From: Tunturiibacter empetritectus
GTDB taxonomy: Bacteria > Acidobacteriota > Terriglobia > Terriglobales > Acidobacteriaceae
DNA length: 64,000 nt
NCBI RefSeq assembly: GCF_014201375.1
Contig: NZ_JACHDZ010000003.1
Location: 434,001 to 498,000, forward strand
Direction of reading: 5' to 3'
Under the pieces are notes generated by a model that saw only the letters and a program-made list of their open reading frames with translations, made no database searches and was not told where the DNA came from. Made by a program: the position numbers and the translations under genes. Shown piece after piece: positions 44,208 to 53,653 of this stretch (within the stretch, counting starts at the first letter, position 1; each line of letters begins with the position of its first letter).

Positions 44208-45149
44208 TCAACCATCACGAACGGACTCCCAGGTTTTGGTGAGGCCCTCTTCTAGTGAGAGGGCTGGCCGCCAGTTGAGAGCGGAAAAAGTTCTCTCGAC
44301 AATCGGTTCGTAGGAAAAGATCTCGCCTGTCTTATACGGAAGGGCGCCGTAGCGAATGAGCCCGTGGCGCCCTGTGATGTGCTCGATCCGTTCCAGGCAA
44401 TCTCTCACCGTAACCACCTCACCGGAGGCCAGGTTGAAGGAACGACCCTCGATGCCCTCTCTTACAAGAGCGCTGACAACGCCCTTTGCTACATCCTCTA
44501 CGTGGATAAAGTCGCGTGTCTGCCTGCCTTCGGTGACGGCAACCTCTTTTCCGTCGAAGAGAGATTGCAGCACCTGCGGGATGAGCATGCGCGGAGCCTG
44601 GAAGGGACCATAGACGACGGATGGCCTGAGAACCACGACGGGAAGCTGAAAGGCGCGATGAAACATCCTGGCATAGGCTGTGATCGCCGCCTTGCTGGCG
44701 CCGTAGGGCGAGGCGGGATCCGATGCGGTGTTCTCATCGAAGGGTCCGGTGACGGGACCGAACTCCTCTCCCGAGCCGAGGAGGATAAGCCGCTTCACCT
44801 GCGTCTCCGCGCAGGCCGTCATGAGATCGAGCGAGGGAAGAAGATTCGTCTCGAGCGTACTTCGAACCGCTGCGGCGCTGCGGTCTGTCGTTACTGCTGC
44901 GTGAAGATGGACTACGTAGTCGGGCTTCGCGGATTGAACTGATTCTGCCAGCTTTTCCGGGCGGTCGAACCAGAGCGTTTCGATGGATCTGGCTGGGTGT
45001 TCGGGACGACGAGCGGTGCGGCTGCGGTCGACGACGGCAATGACGGTAGCGTCGGCTCTCTGAAGCTGGTCGACAACATAGCCGCCGAGGAAGCCGGTTG
45101 CCCCGGTAACGACGACTCTCTTCCCGGAGAGGTCTTCCCTTCTCAACAT
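44208..45149 (-). CDS. NAD(P)-dependent extended SDR, probable sugar-nucleotide epimerase/reductase
   Basis: 313 residues from ATG 45149 (GGAGG three bases upstream); the open frame continues 71 codons further without conserved sequence. Cofactor loop 'VVVTGATGFLGGYVVDQL', 'YVVHLHAAVTTDRS', Ser region 'LLGSGEEFGPV', and catalytic 'YGASK'. 'TRDFIHVEDVAKGVVSAL' is typical of nucleotide-sugar epimerases and reductases. As it sits next to rfbF-rfbG it may act on the CDP-4-keto-6-deoxyglucose they make, which is an inference. It is the first gene of the cluster. Confidence 0.82.
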   Translation of the reverse strand: MLRREDLSGKRVVVTGATGFLGGYVVDQLQRADATVIAVVDRSRTARRPEHPARSIETLWFDRPEKLAESVQSAKPDYVVHLHAAVTTDRSAAAVRSTLETNLLPSLDLMTACAETQVKRLILLGSGEEFGPVTGPFDENTASDPASPYGASKAAITAYARMFHRAFQLPVVVLRPSVVYGPFQAPRMLIPQVLQSLFDGKEVAVTEGRQTRDFIHVEDVAKGVVSALVREGIEGRSFNLASGEVVTVRDCLERIEHITGRHGLIRYGALPYKTGEIFSYEPIVERTFSALNWRPALSLEEGLTKTWESVRDG

Positions 45150-45541
45150 CTGCCTCCGCTGACTATAGCTTCGAAGATTTCTACTACTTCCCAATACAGA
45201 TTCATTTGCATCTTGCTCGCACCATCCATGCTCGCACCATATTAGATGAACCGAGGTTGTGCGCCAGAGCACGCAGTGTGGGATCGACGGGGCAAGACGG
45301 CATTGCACCAGACCCACCTTTGCCGGTAGACTTGTCCTAGCTGGGCAGGATCTCCGAATCATCTGAGAGATGCCCGGTTATAGATCACTATCGATGGATG
45401 TGCACTCTTCGCAGCCCCTGGCTAGTATTGAGGCTGCCGTCGAGAGGTTAGTTACAGTTCCTCAGACTGCAATTAACACCACACTGGCATCTCTGCTTTG
45501 GCCATGCCAAAGACAAGGTCCAGGGTGATTGACAAAAGTGC
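45150..45541. other. 392-bp intergenic region before tRNA-Ser
   Basis: No gene seen. A 7-bp hairpin (CTTTGGC-CAT-GCCAAAG) lies at 45496-45512 and a TTGACA at 45529, too near the tRNA to serve as its -35 element. Confidence 0.4.
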
Positions 45542-45633
45542 GGAGAGTTGGCAGAGCCCGGTTGAATGCACCTGACTCGAAATCAGACATAGGCGTAAGT
45601 CTATCGGGGGTTCGAATCCCTCACTCTCCGCCA
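45542..45633 (+). tRNA. tRNA-Ser (anticodon CGA)
   Basis: A 92-base class II tRNA with encoded CCA. The acceptor stem GGAGAGT pairs with ACTCTCC, followed by G and CCA (45631-45633). The anticodon loop is CTCGAAA, so CGA, reading UCG serine codons. A long variable arm and the T arm 'GGGGGTTCGAATCCC' follow. The first pair of the anticodon stem is a C-A mismatch by my reading. tRNA-Ser genes are frequent integration sites, and the next 13 kb looks accessory. Confidence 0.93.
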
Positions 45634-45814
45634 TTCAATCTCAGTATGTCTGTTATCCGCCAACACTGTGGCAAAAAACTCTCGAGAATCCCCAAATTGG
45701 ATGGGTGCTGCCGTAGGTTCGATTACGCTTCATCTGGTGGCTCATGCCCACATCCATGCGTGTGCTGCCGCAACTGAGCGACTCCGTCGAACACCAGCAT
45801 CGACGACTAGTGCG

Positions 45815-46045
45815 TCAAGTCAGTTTCTCTGGACGCAGATCAGTTCGAGTCAGCGTTTTCTTAGGTGCCGCCTGCTCCTTGTTCAAGACTGCTTGCTCCA
45901 TCCTGCTTATTTTCTCTGCAATTGCCAAACTGATGAAGTGATTAAGAGAGATGCCTTCGAGGTGCGCAAGATCGTTGGCTTGCTCGCGAATAGATGGAGA
46001 GAGGCGGAGCGGGAAGCTTTGGTGTCGTTTGTACTCTTGGGTCAT
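45815..46045 (-). CDS. Ribbon-helix-helix DNA-binding protein (HicB/CopG-type antitoxin-like)
   Basis: 76 residues from ATG 46045, 8 bases after GGGAG. 'HQSFPLRLSPSIREQANDLAHLEGISLNHFISLAIAEKISRME' (about 8-50, in parts) is a ribbon-helix-helix fold: a short beta strand, then two helices with the NHFI turn. The basic tail is probably disordered. Proteins of this kind are usually antitoxins or small repressors, but no toxin gene is next to it. A 7-bp inverted repeat lies upstream at 46135-46159 and could be its operator. Confidence 0.75.
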   Translation of the reverse strand: MTQEYKRHQSFPLRLSPSIREQANDLAHLEGISLNHFISLAIAEKISRMEQAVLNKEQAAPKKTLTRTDLRPEKLT

Positions 46046-46134
46046 TCTGCCGCTCCCGTCGTGCTGCTCAACAGACGTTGCAACTTGAGCACCAATACTG
46101 ATCCGAGAGGCGCTAAATAGCAATACCTTAAATA

Positions 46135-46159
46135 GGTTACCTTTCAATTCGTGGTAACC
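46135..46159. promoter_or_regulatory. Inverted repeat upstream of the RHH gene, in a 577-bp gap
   Basis: GGTTACC (46135-46141) and GGTAACC (46153-46159) are perfect complements with an 11-base spacer, 90 bases before the RHH start. The whole gap 46046-46622 is AT-richer than its surroundings; apart from this repeat and the lipoprotein RBS I see nothing else in it. Confidence 0.4.
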
Positions 46160-46622
46160 GCGCTCGCAATTATTTGGTTGCTTGAGCGTTTGAATTGTCA
46201 GTTACTCGATGTTTGTGGGTTGCGACACTCCCCTAAAGCAGGTCAATAAGAAAGTTTGTTTTCCGCGAAAAGCGAAAGAAATAGCCGCTTTTGATATCAA
46301 ACGATGGATTAATCGCAAAATCCCCAATCCAAAGTCACGGTACCTCCCTATACAAGATGACTGCAAAATTTTGCGGTTACTTTTGGAACTTTTGTGTTCT
46401 CGATTCGGCCTTGGAGGAACTATGTTGCAGCTGCCCCGTAAGCCCTGGTTTGAACGCGATGAAATGACTTCCTGTCTCCGATTGCTGTTGTCTTCAAACT
46501 CCCCAGCCGTAACTCCTCTGAGATTTCAATTGTCGCCCCCTGTCGCCAATCCCATGCTTGAGACGCCAAAAGAAACTTCACCGAGTTTCGTTCGTTACTA
46601 CCGAAATCAAAAGGAGTTTTCC

Positions 46623-49600
46623 ATGCTGAGCAAATCTATGTCGTCTTTGAATGTGGATCGCGTTGCAACGCTGAACGAGGGTCGCGCGGGAAGATCCGTT
46701 GTGGAGAATGTCATTCGCGTGAGTGCGGCACTGCTGTTTTTTCTCACGATTTGCCTGGCATTTACCGGATGTGGCTCAGGTGGCTACCCCGGAGGTGGCG
46801 TCGTCAGTTTATCGACTTCCGCAATCACCCTAGATGCCGGTCAGTCCTTCATGGTCAACTCAAAGCTCACCGGGACCCCGATTGTTACCTGGGGGCTATC
46901 GAGCGCTGCCTGCACCTCGAGTGCGTGCGGATCGCTCTCAAGCACGACTGGAGCTTCGGTCGTTTATACGGCCCCTGCCAACATCACTTCACAAATGAAA
47001 CTGACTCTGACGGCAGGAGTTACAGGCACAAAAAATTCCAGCATCGTAAGCATCACAGTCAATCCTGATCCCACAATTTCCGGCGCGCCTCCAGTTGGGA
47101 CCGTAGGCAGCCTTTATACCACCACACTAACCGCTGCCGGCGGCACGGGCGCGCTGGCATGGAGCATGGCTGGCGGTTCCCTTCCTGCCGGTCTCAGCTT
47201 TAATACCGCAACAGGCGTGATATCCGGTACTCCCACAGTCGCAGGTACCTCTGCCTTCATGGTTCAGATTACTGATTCGAGCGACGTCCCAGACACAGTG
47301 AGCGCGCAAGAAACGATTGTGATCTCGACGGGTTCAGGTACCGGGCAATCTGGGCCGTTAACCGTTATCGGCGGAAATCCTCCTGCCGGAACAGTAGGAA
47401 CACCCTATACGACCACCCTTGCAGCGTCGGGTGGAACCTCACCTTACTCGTGGAGCATTATCTCCGGCACGCTTCCTACCGGTCTCGCCCTCGCTTCCAC
47501 AACAGGCGTTATCTCTGGAACGCCAACAACGCAGGGAACATCGGCCTTCACTGCTCAAGCTCTGGATGCAGCCCGGACTAAAGCAAGCGCACCTTTCAGC
47601 ATCCTCATCAATCCCCAGACGCCTCTTTCATTGACCATTACAAGTCTGCCTGGCGGAACGGTGGGTGTTCCCTACACGGGTACCATCGGGGCAACCGGCG
47701 GAACGCCGCCTTACACCTGCGCAATCACAGCGGGCACCCTGCCGGCAGGCCTCACGCTCAACGGCTGCGCAGTTAGCGGCACGCCAACGAGCCCTGGAAC
47801 AACCACGATCACCGTAAAGATAACGGACTCAGGCAATCCAGTTGAGACTGCTACAGGCCCGGTCACCATCACCATTTCGCCCGCGCCTCTTACGTTGACG
47901 TTCTCATCGCTGCCAAACGCAACTGTTGGCGTTCCCTACACGGCAACGATCGGGGTGGCTGGCGGTACGGCTCCTTACTCCTGCAATGTCACAGTGGGAA
48001 TATTGCCAGCGGGACTTTCCTTCTCGGGCTGCGTGGTCAGCGGCACGCCAACGGTTGCTGGCACCGCAAACCTCACGGTCAAGGCGACGGACTCGAGTAG
48101 TCCTGTCGAGACGACTACCGGACCGGAGAGCCTTACGGTTCTGCCTGCCCCGCTTTCGTTGACGCTGTCATCGTTATCCGATGCGACTGTTGGCGTTCCT
48201 TACACGGCGACGATCGGGGTGGCTGGCGGTACGGCTCCTTACTCCTGCAATGTCACAGCGGGAATATTGCCAGCGGGACTTTCGATCTCGGGCTGCGTGG
48301 TCAGCGGCACGCCAACGGTTGCTGGCACCGCAAACCTCACGGTCAAGGCGACGGACTCGAGCACTACCACAGAGACAGTTACGGGGCCGGTCAGTCTGAC
48401 GGTCTTGCCCGCCAGCGTAACCTTAACTCTCTCTTCGCTACCGAACGGGACGGTCGGAACACCGTACAACGCGACAATCGGTGTAACCGGAGGGACTGGA
48501 CCATACACCTGTGTGATCGCTGCAGGACTCCCTGCCGGACTCACAGCTGCTAACTGTGTCATAACCGGAACCCCAACCACTGCGGGACCAGCGACCGTTA
48601 CCGTGAGAGTTACTGACTCAAGTAGTCCTGCGAATACCACCACAGGACCGGTGTCCCTGACGATTACTGCGGCCATTGCAACCTTGACTCTAACGTCGCC
48701 ACCAAATGCGACGGTTCAGACGCCTTACAGCGGATCAATCGGCGTTAGCGGAGGAACTGGCCCATACACCTGCACCATCATGGCCGGCACGCTTCCTGTC
48801 GGACTGACTGCGACGAACTGCCTTATCACTGGAACGCCAACGACTGCAGGCACAGCAAACCTTACAGTCAAGGCTACCGATTCAAGCAACCCCGTTTCAA
48901 CAACCACCGGGCCGGTCACCCTGACTGTCTCGCCCATCTCACCGCTAAGCCTGACAGGATCTCTTCCAAACGCAATCCTCGGTGTGCCTTATACGCAGAC
49001 TCTGACTGCCACAGGAGGAATCACTCCGTACAGCTATCAAATCAGTGCCGGAAGCCTGCCTCCCGGACTCACTCTCGCCACCGATGGAACCATCAGTGGA
49101 ACACCGACTGCACCTGGAGCAAGCAGCTTCACAGTGAAGGTCACTGACACCGAGGCCACTCCGCAAACTGCAACCTTGCCGCTTGTGTTACTGGTGGTCT
49201 ACCCCACAACTCCGAACGATGCGGAACTGACTGGCCCTTACGCCTATCTCTTCCAAGGTTACGACGACGTACTCCTCGGCGTTCTGGCCTATCAGACGGC
49301 GACAGTCGGCAGTTTCACTGCAGATGGAACTGGCGTTATCGGTAATGGTGAGTTGGACGCCAACCATCAAGCTTCGAATCCGACCGGAAACACGATCAGC
49401 AGCAACGAGTTCCTCGGCACCTACACAATCGGTACCGATAACCGCGGCATGATGACGATCACCAACTTGAATGCAGATGGCACGACGGCCGGAACCTCCA
49501 CATACGCGATCGCGGTGAAGGCGCCTGTATCTCCGTCCACTATCTCCGCAGAGGCGGACATGATCGAGTATGACAACGCTAATCTGGCTGGTACCCGTGG

Positions 49601-50795
49601 TTCGGGTACGATGCTGGCCCAACAACCAACGGCCTTTACAGCTGGCCTTAATGGCAAGTACGTCTTCGGACTCTCCGGCGACGCACCCTGCTTGCCCGCC
49701 TGTACCGCAGGCCTTATCGCAGGCCCTGCAGCGGCTGTCGGCCAATTCACAACCTCTGGTTCGAGCATCGTGGGTACGGGCGACTCCAATAATGGAGCGA
49801 CAAACTACCATACAGAGGTTCTAGGCGGCAGCTTCACAACTGCTGATGCAAACGGCAGACTGGCTCTGACGATGACCACGGAGAATACTCCGACCGGCTA
49901 TCCCTCGGACTATGCAGTCTACCTGGTGAACGCAAACCGGTCGTTTGTGATTTCAACCGACAAACACTCCAGCTTCATCCTCCTTGCTGGTTCAACGCAA
50001 CTCCAGACGCAAAGCACCTTCAGCAATGCGTCAATGAACGGGCCATTCATCGGGTACGAAAACTCCGCAACCAATCCTGGCTTGGTAACTGGACTGGTTC
50101 TGGAGAACGTACTCAACCTCTCCACCGCAACGATCTTCCGAGGAACGGCAACGGCTGACGGAAACTGCCAAATTACCAACGTAGATCTTGGTGGGACAAC
50201 CGCGCTGGTCAATACCCTCACGGGGCTGCTGCCCGGCCTCACTGGGTTGCTCGGCGGCCTGCTTAGCTCCGATGCGACAACCGGACCGATCACCTGTGCT
50301 GTTGCTTCTTATGGACGCGGGACGCTGCAATATCCCGTACCCACCTTGCTAGGCATACCCACCGGACCTGCACCTGCTCCGCGTGTTTTCTATCTCAGCT
50401 CACCGGCTCACGGGTACTTCCTGGAATCTGGTTATGCCGGGCTAGGCAACATTGAAGCGCAGACTGGAGCTCCCTTCACGACGGCCACCTTCGATGGAAC
50501 GTTCGTGTACGGAACCACAGCGGCTGCTTCTTTGGCAAGCGTCAACGCCTCCGGTTTCATCGTTGCCAACGGGACAGGGAGTGCCACTTCCACCGTCGAT
50601 GAAAATGTCGGCGTCGGAAACATCAATCTGCTCAGCCTCGGTGTAACCAGCACGAGGTCTTACACCCTTACCGATGCGACGGCGGGCCGATTCACCTACG
50701 GCACGGATGTCATCTACGCGATTACGCCAACCAGGTTCGTTCTGGTTGACACGAACCCGCTGACGACCTCGCCCTCCATCACGCTGCTGTACTAG
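46623..50795 (+). CDS. Large lipoprotein with tandem putative-Ig repeats
   Basis: 1390 residues from ATG 46623 (AAAGGAG 6 bases upstream). A lipoprotein signal is visible: 'SAALLFFLTICLAFTGCGSGG' (in parts), with the lipobox FTGC. After a BACON-like or Ig-like domain ('SLSTSAITLDAGQSFMV') there are about nine repeats of 80-90 residues of the putative-Ig (He_PIG-like) form: 'GTVGVPYTGTIGATGGTPPY', then 'LPAGLTL', 'SGTPTSPGT' and 'VKITDS'. Two neighbouring repeats are almost identical. The final 500 residues are different, with 'NGKYVFGLSG' and 'MNGPFIGYE' motifs in beta-rich repeats common to Acidobacteriota surface proteins. It is a likely surface-exposed lipoprotein with an adhesive or structural role. 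Confidence 0.85.
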   Translation: MLSKSMSSLNVDRVATLNEGRAGRSVVENVIRVSAALLFFLTICLAFTGCGSGGYPGGGVVSLSTSAITLDAGQSFMVNSKLTGTPIVTWGLSSAACTSSACGSLSSTTGASVVYTAPANITSQMKLTLTAGVTGTKNSSIVSITVNPDPTISGAPPVGTVGSLYTTTLTAAGGTGALAWSMAGGSLPAGLSFNTATGVISGTPTVAGTSAFMVQITDSSDVPDTVSAQETIVISTGSGTGQSGPLTVIGGNPPAGTVGTPYTTTLAASGGTSPYSWSIISGTLPTGLALASTTGVISGTPTTQGTSAFTAQALDAARTKASAPFSILINPQTPLSLTITSLPGGTVGVPYTGTIGATGGTPPYTCAITAGTLPAGLTLNGCAVSGTPTSPGTTTITVKITDSGNPVETATGPVTITISPAPLTLTFSSLPNATVGVPYTATIGVAGGTAPYSCNVTVGILPAGLSFSGCVVSGTPTVAGTANLTVKATDSSSPVETTTGPESLTVLPAPLSLTLSSLSDATVGVPYTATIGVAGGTAPYSCNVTAGILPAGLSISGCVVSGTPTVAGTANLTVKATDSSTTTETVTGPVSLTVLPASVTLTLSSLPNGTVGTPYNATIGVTGGTGPYTCVIAAGLPAGLTAANCVITGTPTTAGPATVTVRVTDSSSPANTTTGPVSLTITAAIATLTLTSPPNATVQTPYSGSIGVSGGTGPYTCTIMAGTLPVGLTATNCLITGTPTTAGTANLTVKATDSSNPVSTTTGPVTLTVSPISPLSLTGSLPNAILGVPYTQTLTATGGITPYSYQISAGSLPPGLTLATDGTISGTPTAPGASSFTVKVTDTEATPQTATLPLVLLVVYPTTPNDAELTGPYAYLFQGYDDVLLGVLAYQTATVGSFTADGTGVIGNGELDANHQASNPTGNTISSNEFLGTYTIGTDNRGMMTITNLNADGTTAGTSTYAIAVKAPVSPSTISAEADMIEYDNANLAGTRGSGTMLAQQPTAFTAGLNGKYVFGLSGDAPCLPACTAGLIAGPAAAVGQFTTSGSSIVGTGDSNNGATNYHTEVLGGSFTTADANGRLALTMTTENTPTGYPSDYAVYLVNANRSFVISTDKHSSFILLAGSTQLQTQSTFSNASMNGPFIGYENSATNPGLVTGLVLENVLNLSTATIFRGTATADGNCQITNVDLGGTTALVNTLTGLLPGLTGLLGGLLSSDATTGPITCAVASYGRGTLQYPVPTLLGIPTGPAPAPRVFYLSSPAHGYFLESGYAGLGNIEAQTGAPFTTATFDGTFVYGTTAAASLASVNASGFIVANGTGSATSTVDENVGVGNINLLSLGVTSTRSYTLTDATAGRFTYGTDVIYAITPTRFVLVDTNPLTTSPSITLLY

Positions 50796-50812
50796 TTCAC
50801 CAAATCCCAACA

Positions 50813-50831
50813 CCGGGGCGTAAAGCCCCGG
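50813..50831 (+). other. Hairpin abutting the RBS of the OmpA-like gene
   Basis: CCGGGGC-GTAAA-GCCCCGG (50813-50831) ends directly before AAAGGAG (50832-50838), in the 49-base gap between the lipoprotein and the next gene. It could stabilise or tune translation of the downstream gene, or be a weak terminator. Confidence 0.55.
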
Positions 50832-50844
50832 AAAGGAGATTCAA

Positions 50845-52158
50845 ATGTTGCGTTCTCTCAATCTCGCTTTGGTCTTCGTTATGGTTGGAGTCTCTGCTGC
50901 CATCGGGCAGCAGAGGCCCGACGACCCGGCATTCTTTGTTCCCCGTTACTCTGTCTCTCTCGGCTTCAACCATATGAACGCAAACGCACCTCCCGGACAA
51001 TCTGATTACTTCGGCTTGAATGGGGGATACGTCTCCGGCGATTTCTACTTTTCCCATTGGCTTAGCGTCGAGGGCGAGTTTACTGGGGGGCACGCTAACG
51101 ACATCAGCCTGCTGGGACAGGATCTCACCCTCACCACCTTCCAGGCCGGGCCCAAGGTGTCACTGACAGGCCATCGTTTTGTACCCTATGGCCAGATCCT
51201 CTTCGGCGGCGCTCACGGAAGCGGCTCTTATTTCCCGACATCAACCTCGTTCACCACCAGCGCAACCAGCTTTGCGTTCTCTCCCGGCGGCGGCGTCGAT
51301 ATCAACCTCACCCATCGCATCGCCATTCGCGCCGTCGATGCCAACTATTTAAGAACTTCCCTGCCAAACGGTTCCACCAATACGCAGAACCACCTCATGA
51401 TTGGTGCCGGCATCGTCATCAAGTTCGGCGAACAGGACTCACCTTCAACTCCCGTTCACATGGTGGATCACCGACCCAGGGAAATTACTTTCACCTGCGA
51501 TGCCAATGCTGCCACCGTCGACGCAGGACAACCCCTGCAGATCACAGGTCACGCAGAAACCGAACCGGAATACCTCAACGTCAACTACACTTGGGCATCC
51601 AGCGGAGGTGCCATAGTAGGGTCTGGCCCGCGAGTCTCCGTCAACACCGCGGGTTTGGCCGACGGCACCTATCATGTCACTGGGCACGCCTCTTTGGCCT
51701 CCAGCTTTTCGACCAAAGCCGACTGCGATGCGGACTTTAGTGTCACCTCGCACGCCGGTTCACTTGGGCATGACTCTAACGATGCTGATCCAATTGCACG
51801 GGCTAAAAGAGAAGCTATCTTCCACGAAAATGTTCAGGACGCTCTCTTCGACTACGACAGCGCCGACATCCGGGCCGATGCGCAGACCGCTATCGAACAT
51901 GCCGCGAAGTATCTGCAAGACAATCCATCAATTCGTGTCCTGGTTGGGGGGTACGCGGATGAACGCGGCTCGGCCGAATACAACCTAGCGCTCGGGGAAG
52001 AACGCGCCAACGCCGCGCGGAACGCTCTAATCGCAGCAGGCGTTGATGCCGATCGAATTCAAGTTATCAGCTTCGGAAAGGAGGCGCAGATATGCACGGC
52101 TGAAACTGAGAGTTGCTGGCAGCAAAATCGCCGAGCAGCTTTCCAAATGCATCCCTGA
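50845..52158 (+). CDS. OmpA-family outer-membrane protein
   Basis: 437 residues from ATG 50845. Signal peptide ('LNLALVFVMVGVSAAIGQQ'), then an OmpA-like eight-stranded barrel of about 180 residues ('FNHMNANAPPG', 'GYVSGDFYFSHWLSVEGEF', 'VPYGQILFGGAHGSG', 'GGGVDINLTHRIAIR'), a linker domain with two Cys ('FTCDANAATVDAGQ', 'KADCDADFS'), and the peptidoglycan-binding OmpA domain at about 325-437 ('DYDSADIRADAQTAIEHAAKYL', 'GYADERGSAEYNLALGEERANAARN' with the conserved D and R). It would link the outer membrane to peptidoglycan. It follows the repeat lipoprotein and may be in its transcript. Confidence 0.88.
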   Translation: MLRSLNLALVFVMVGVSAAIGQQRPDDPAFFVPRYSVSLGFNHMNANAPPGQSDYFGLNGGYVSGDFYFSHWLSVEGEFTGGHANDISLLGQDLTLTTFQAGPKVSLTGHRFVPYGQILFGGAHGSGSYFPTSTSFTTSATSFAFSPGGGVDINLTHRIAIRAVDANYLRTSLPNGSTNTQNHLMIGAGIVIKFGEQDSPSTPVHMVDHRPREITFTCDANAATVDAGQPLQITGHAETEPEYLNVNYTWASSGGAIVGSGPRVSVNTAGLADGTYHVTGHASLASSFSTKADCDADFSVTSHAGSLGHDSNDADPIARAKREAIFHENVQDALFDYDSADIRADAQTAIEHAAKYLQDNPSIRVLVGGYADERGSAEYNLALGEERANAARNALIAAGVDADRIQVISFGKEAQICTAETESCWQQNRRAAFQMHP

Positions 52159-52252
52159 CGGCTAGCATGGCCGTTCGAGATGACGAGTGGGGCGTCCGCA
52201 GCCAGTGGACGCCCCCTTCACACCTGTTACCACTCGATCCACGGAGACCTTC

Positions 52253-53653
52253 ATGAGTAGCTCACTCTCAAACGTTGCAACTTCTTCTTATGAGGGCGCA
52301 CTACATAATCCGAACTCGTTGCCTTTTTCAGCACTGATTCCCGCTCTCTCGTTCGTCTTGGACTTGACCGAAGGACATCCGATGGGACATGTTCTTCGCT
52401 CTTGCATGATAGGCATGCGTATAGGAGAACGGGCTGGTTTGTCTCAAGAGATGCTCTCTCATCTCTATTCGGCAATTTTGTTCAAGGATGTTGGCTGTAA
52501 GGGCAACTCTTCACGCACGTTGGACAAGATGGCTCCGAATCGGAATTCATCTTTGATCGCTAAAACACTATCGGACAATATCGACTCAAATTCGGAAAAT
52601 ACAAGGACCAGCAAGCATACGCGGACCTCTTCCTTGTGCTGTGGCTGGGCTCAGACGCTTCCGCAAAGTTCGAACATTCTTTCTAGCTGCAGCACCGCTG
52701 AGTCTTTTGATACGGCCGCTAGTCTTCCTTGTGAGCGTGCCGCTCGTATCGCTAGAGATTTAGGCTTGCCGTTCGAGGTCTGCGAAGCGATCTACCAATC
52801 CGATGAACGCTGGGACGACGTGGAATCAATTCAGGGGGTACAGGGCGAAGAGATATCGTTGCTTGCTCGCATCATCAAAATCGCTCAGACACTGGACATT
52901 GCTGCGGAGCGATACGGCCCCGTAACCGCTATCGATCTCGTAGCCAGACGCTGCAGTAGGTGGTTTGGTGACGGGTTGCTCACAGTCTCAGACGTACTGC
53001 ACGACCACTGCGAGCTGTGGAGTGATCTGCAATCGCCAGAGATCTTGTCTCACGTGATTAATCTTGCTCCCGAAGGCTACCGACAGTGTCCCAATATATT
53101 TTTGGTGGACAATATCTGCCTCGCGTTCGCAGAGGTGGTGGACGCTAAGTCTCCTTTCACCTTTACTCACTCTACCGGTGTTGCCAGGATAGCGGTCTCT
53201 ATTGCTAAGGTGATGGGTCTGGATTCGCGCGATACCAAACTGCTGGAGCGCGCAGCTTTACTCCACGACATTGGAAAGCTCGGCGTACCAAATGTCATAC
53301 TAGAAAAGCCCGGCAAACTCACAACTTGGGAATGGCACTATATCTATAAACATCCTCAATACACAAAAGAGATTCTCGATAAAATTCCGGGATTTGAAGA
53401 AATCGCGGAAGTAGCAGCAGCACATCACGAAAAACTCGATGGCTCAGGTTACCCGCGAGGACTGCAGGGTCCACAGTTACCGCTTCTCGCGCGGATATTG
53501 ACCGTTGCGGACATCTACGATGCTCTTTCATCCTCACGGCCTTATCGACAGAAACTCCAATGTGAGGAGGTTCTCACCCTAATGCAGGATGATGCACCGC
53601 TAACTCTTGATCAATCCTGCATGGAAGCGTTGACGATGGCAATGAGACAGTGA
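52253..53653 (+). CDS. HD-GYP domain protein with a second, degenerate HD domain
   Basis: 466 residues from ATG 52253 (GGAG 6 bases upstream). The C-terminal domain has the HD pair in 'LLHDIGKLGVPN' (about 338-339), 'AAHHEKLDGSGYPRGL' with GYP at about 399-401, and 'ADIYDALSSSRPYR', all as in c-di-GMP phosphodiesterases. The N-terminal 250 residues look like another HD fold in which the HD pair is changed ('SAILFKDVGCKGN'), followed by 'ERAARIARDLGLP' and 'LARIIKIAQTLDIAAE'. So the first copy is probably non-catalytic. Cytoplasmic, as no membrane segment is seen; signal input is unknown. Confidence 0.85.
   Translation: MSSSLSNVATSSYEGALHNPNSLPFSALIPALSFVLDLTEGHPMGHVLRSCMIGMRIGERAGLSQEMLSHLYSAILFKDVGCKGNSSRTLDKMAPNRNSSLIAKTLSDNIDSNSENTRTSKHTRTSSLCCGWAQTLPQSSNILSSCSTAESFDTAASLPCERAARIARDLGLPFEVCEAIYQSDERWDDVESIQGVQGEEISLLARIIKIAQTLDIAAERYGPVTAIDLVARRCSRWFGDGLLTVSDVLHDHCELWSDLQSPEILSHVINLAPEGYRQCPNIFLVDNICLAFAEVVDAKSPFTFTHSTGVARIAVSIAKVMGLDSRDTKLLERAALLHDIGKLGVPNVILEKPGKLTTWEWHYIYKHPQYTKEILDKIPGFEEIAEVAAAHHEKLDGSGYPRGLQGPQLPLLARILTVADIYDALSSSRPYRQKLQCEEVLTLMQDDAPLTLDQSCMEALTMAMRQ

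Noticed and set aside
45496..45541. TTGACA at 45529 as the -35 box of the tRNA-Ser gene
   Set aside because: It is only 13 bases before the tRNA 5' end, leaving no room for a -10 box and start site.
47100..48950. Regular repeats that at first resemble a CRISPR or tandem DNA array
   Set aside because: They are coding repeats of about 80-90 codons (Ig-like domains), not short direct repeats with unique spacers.
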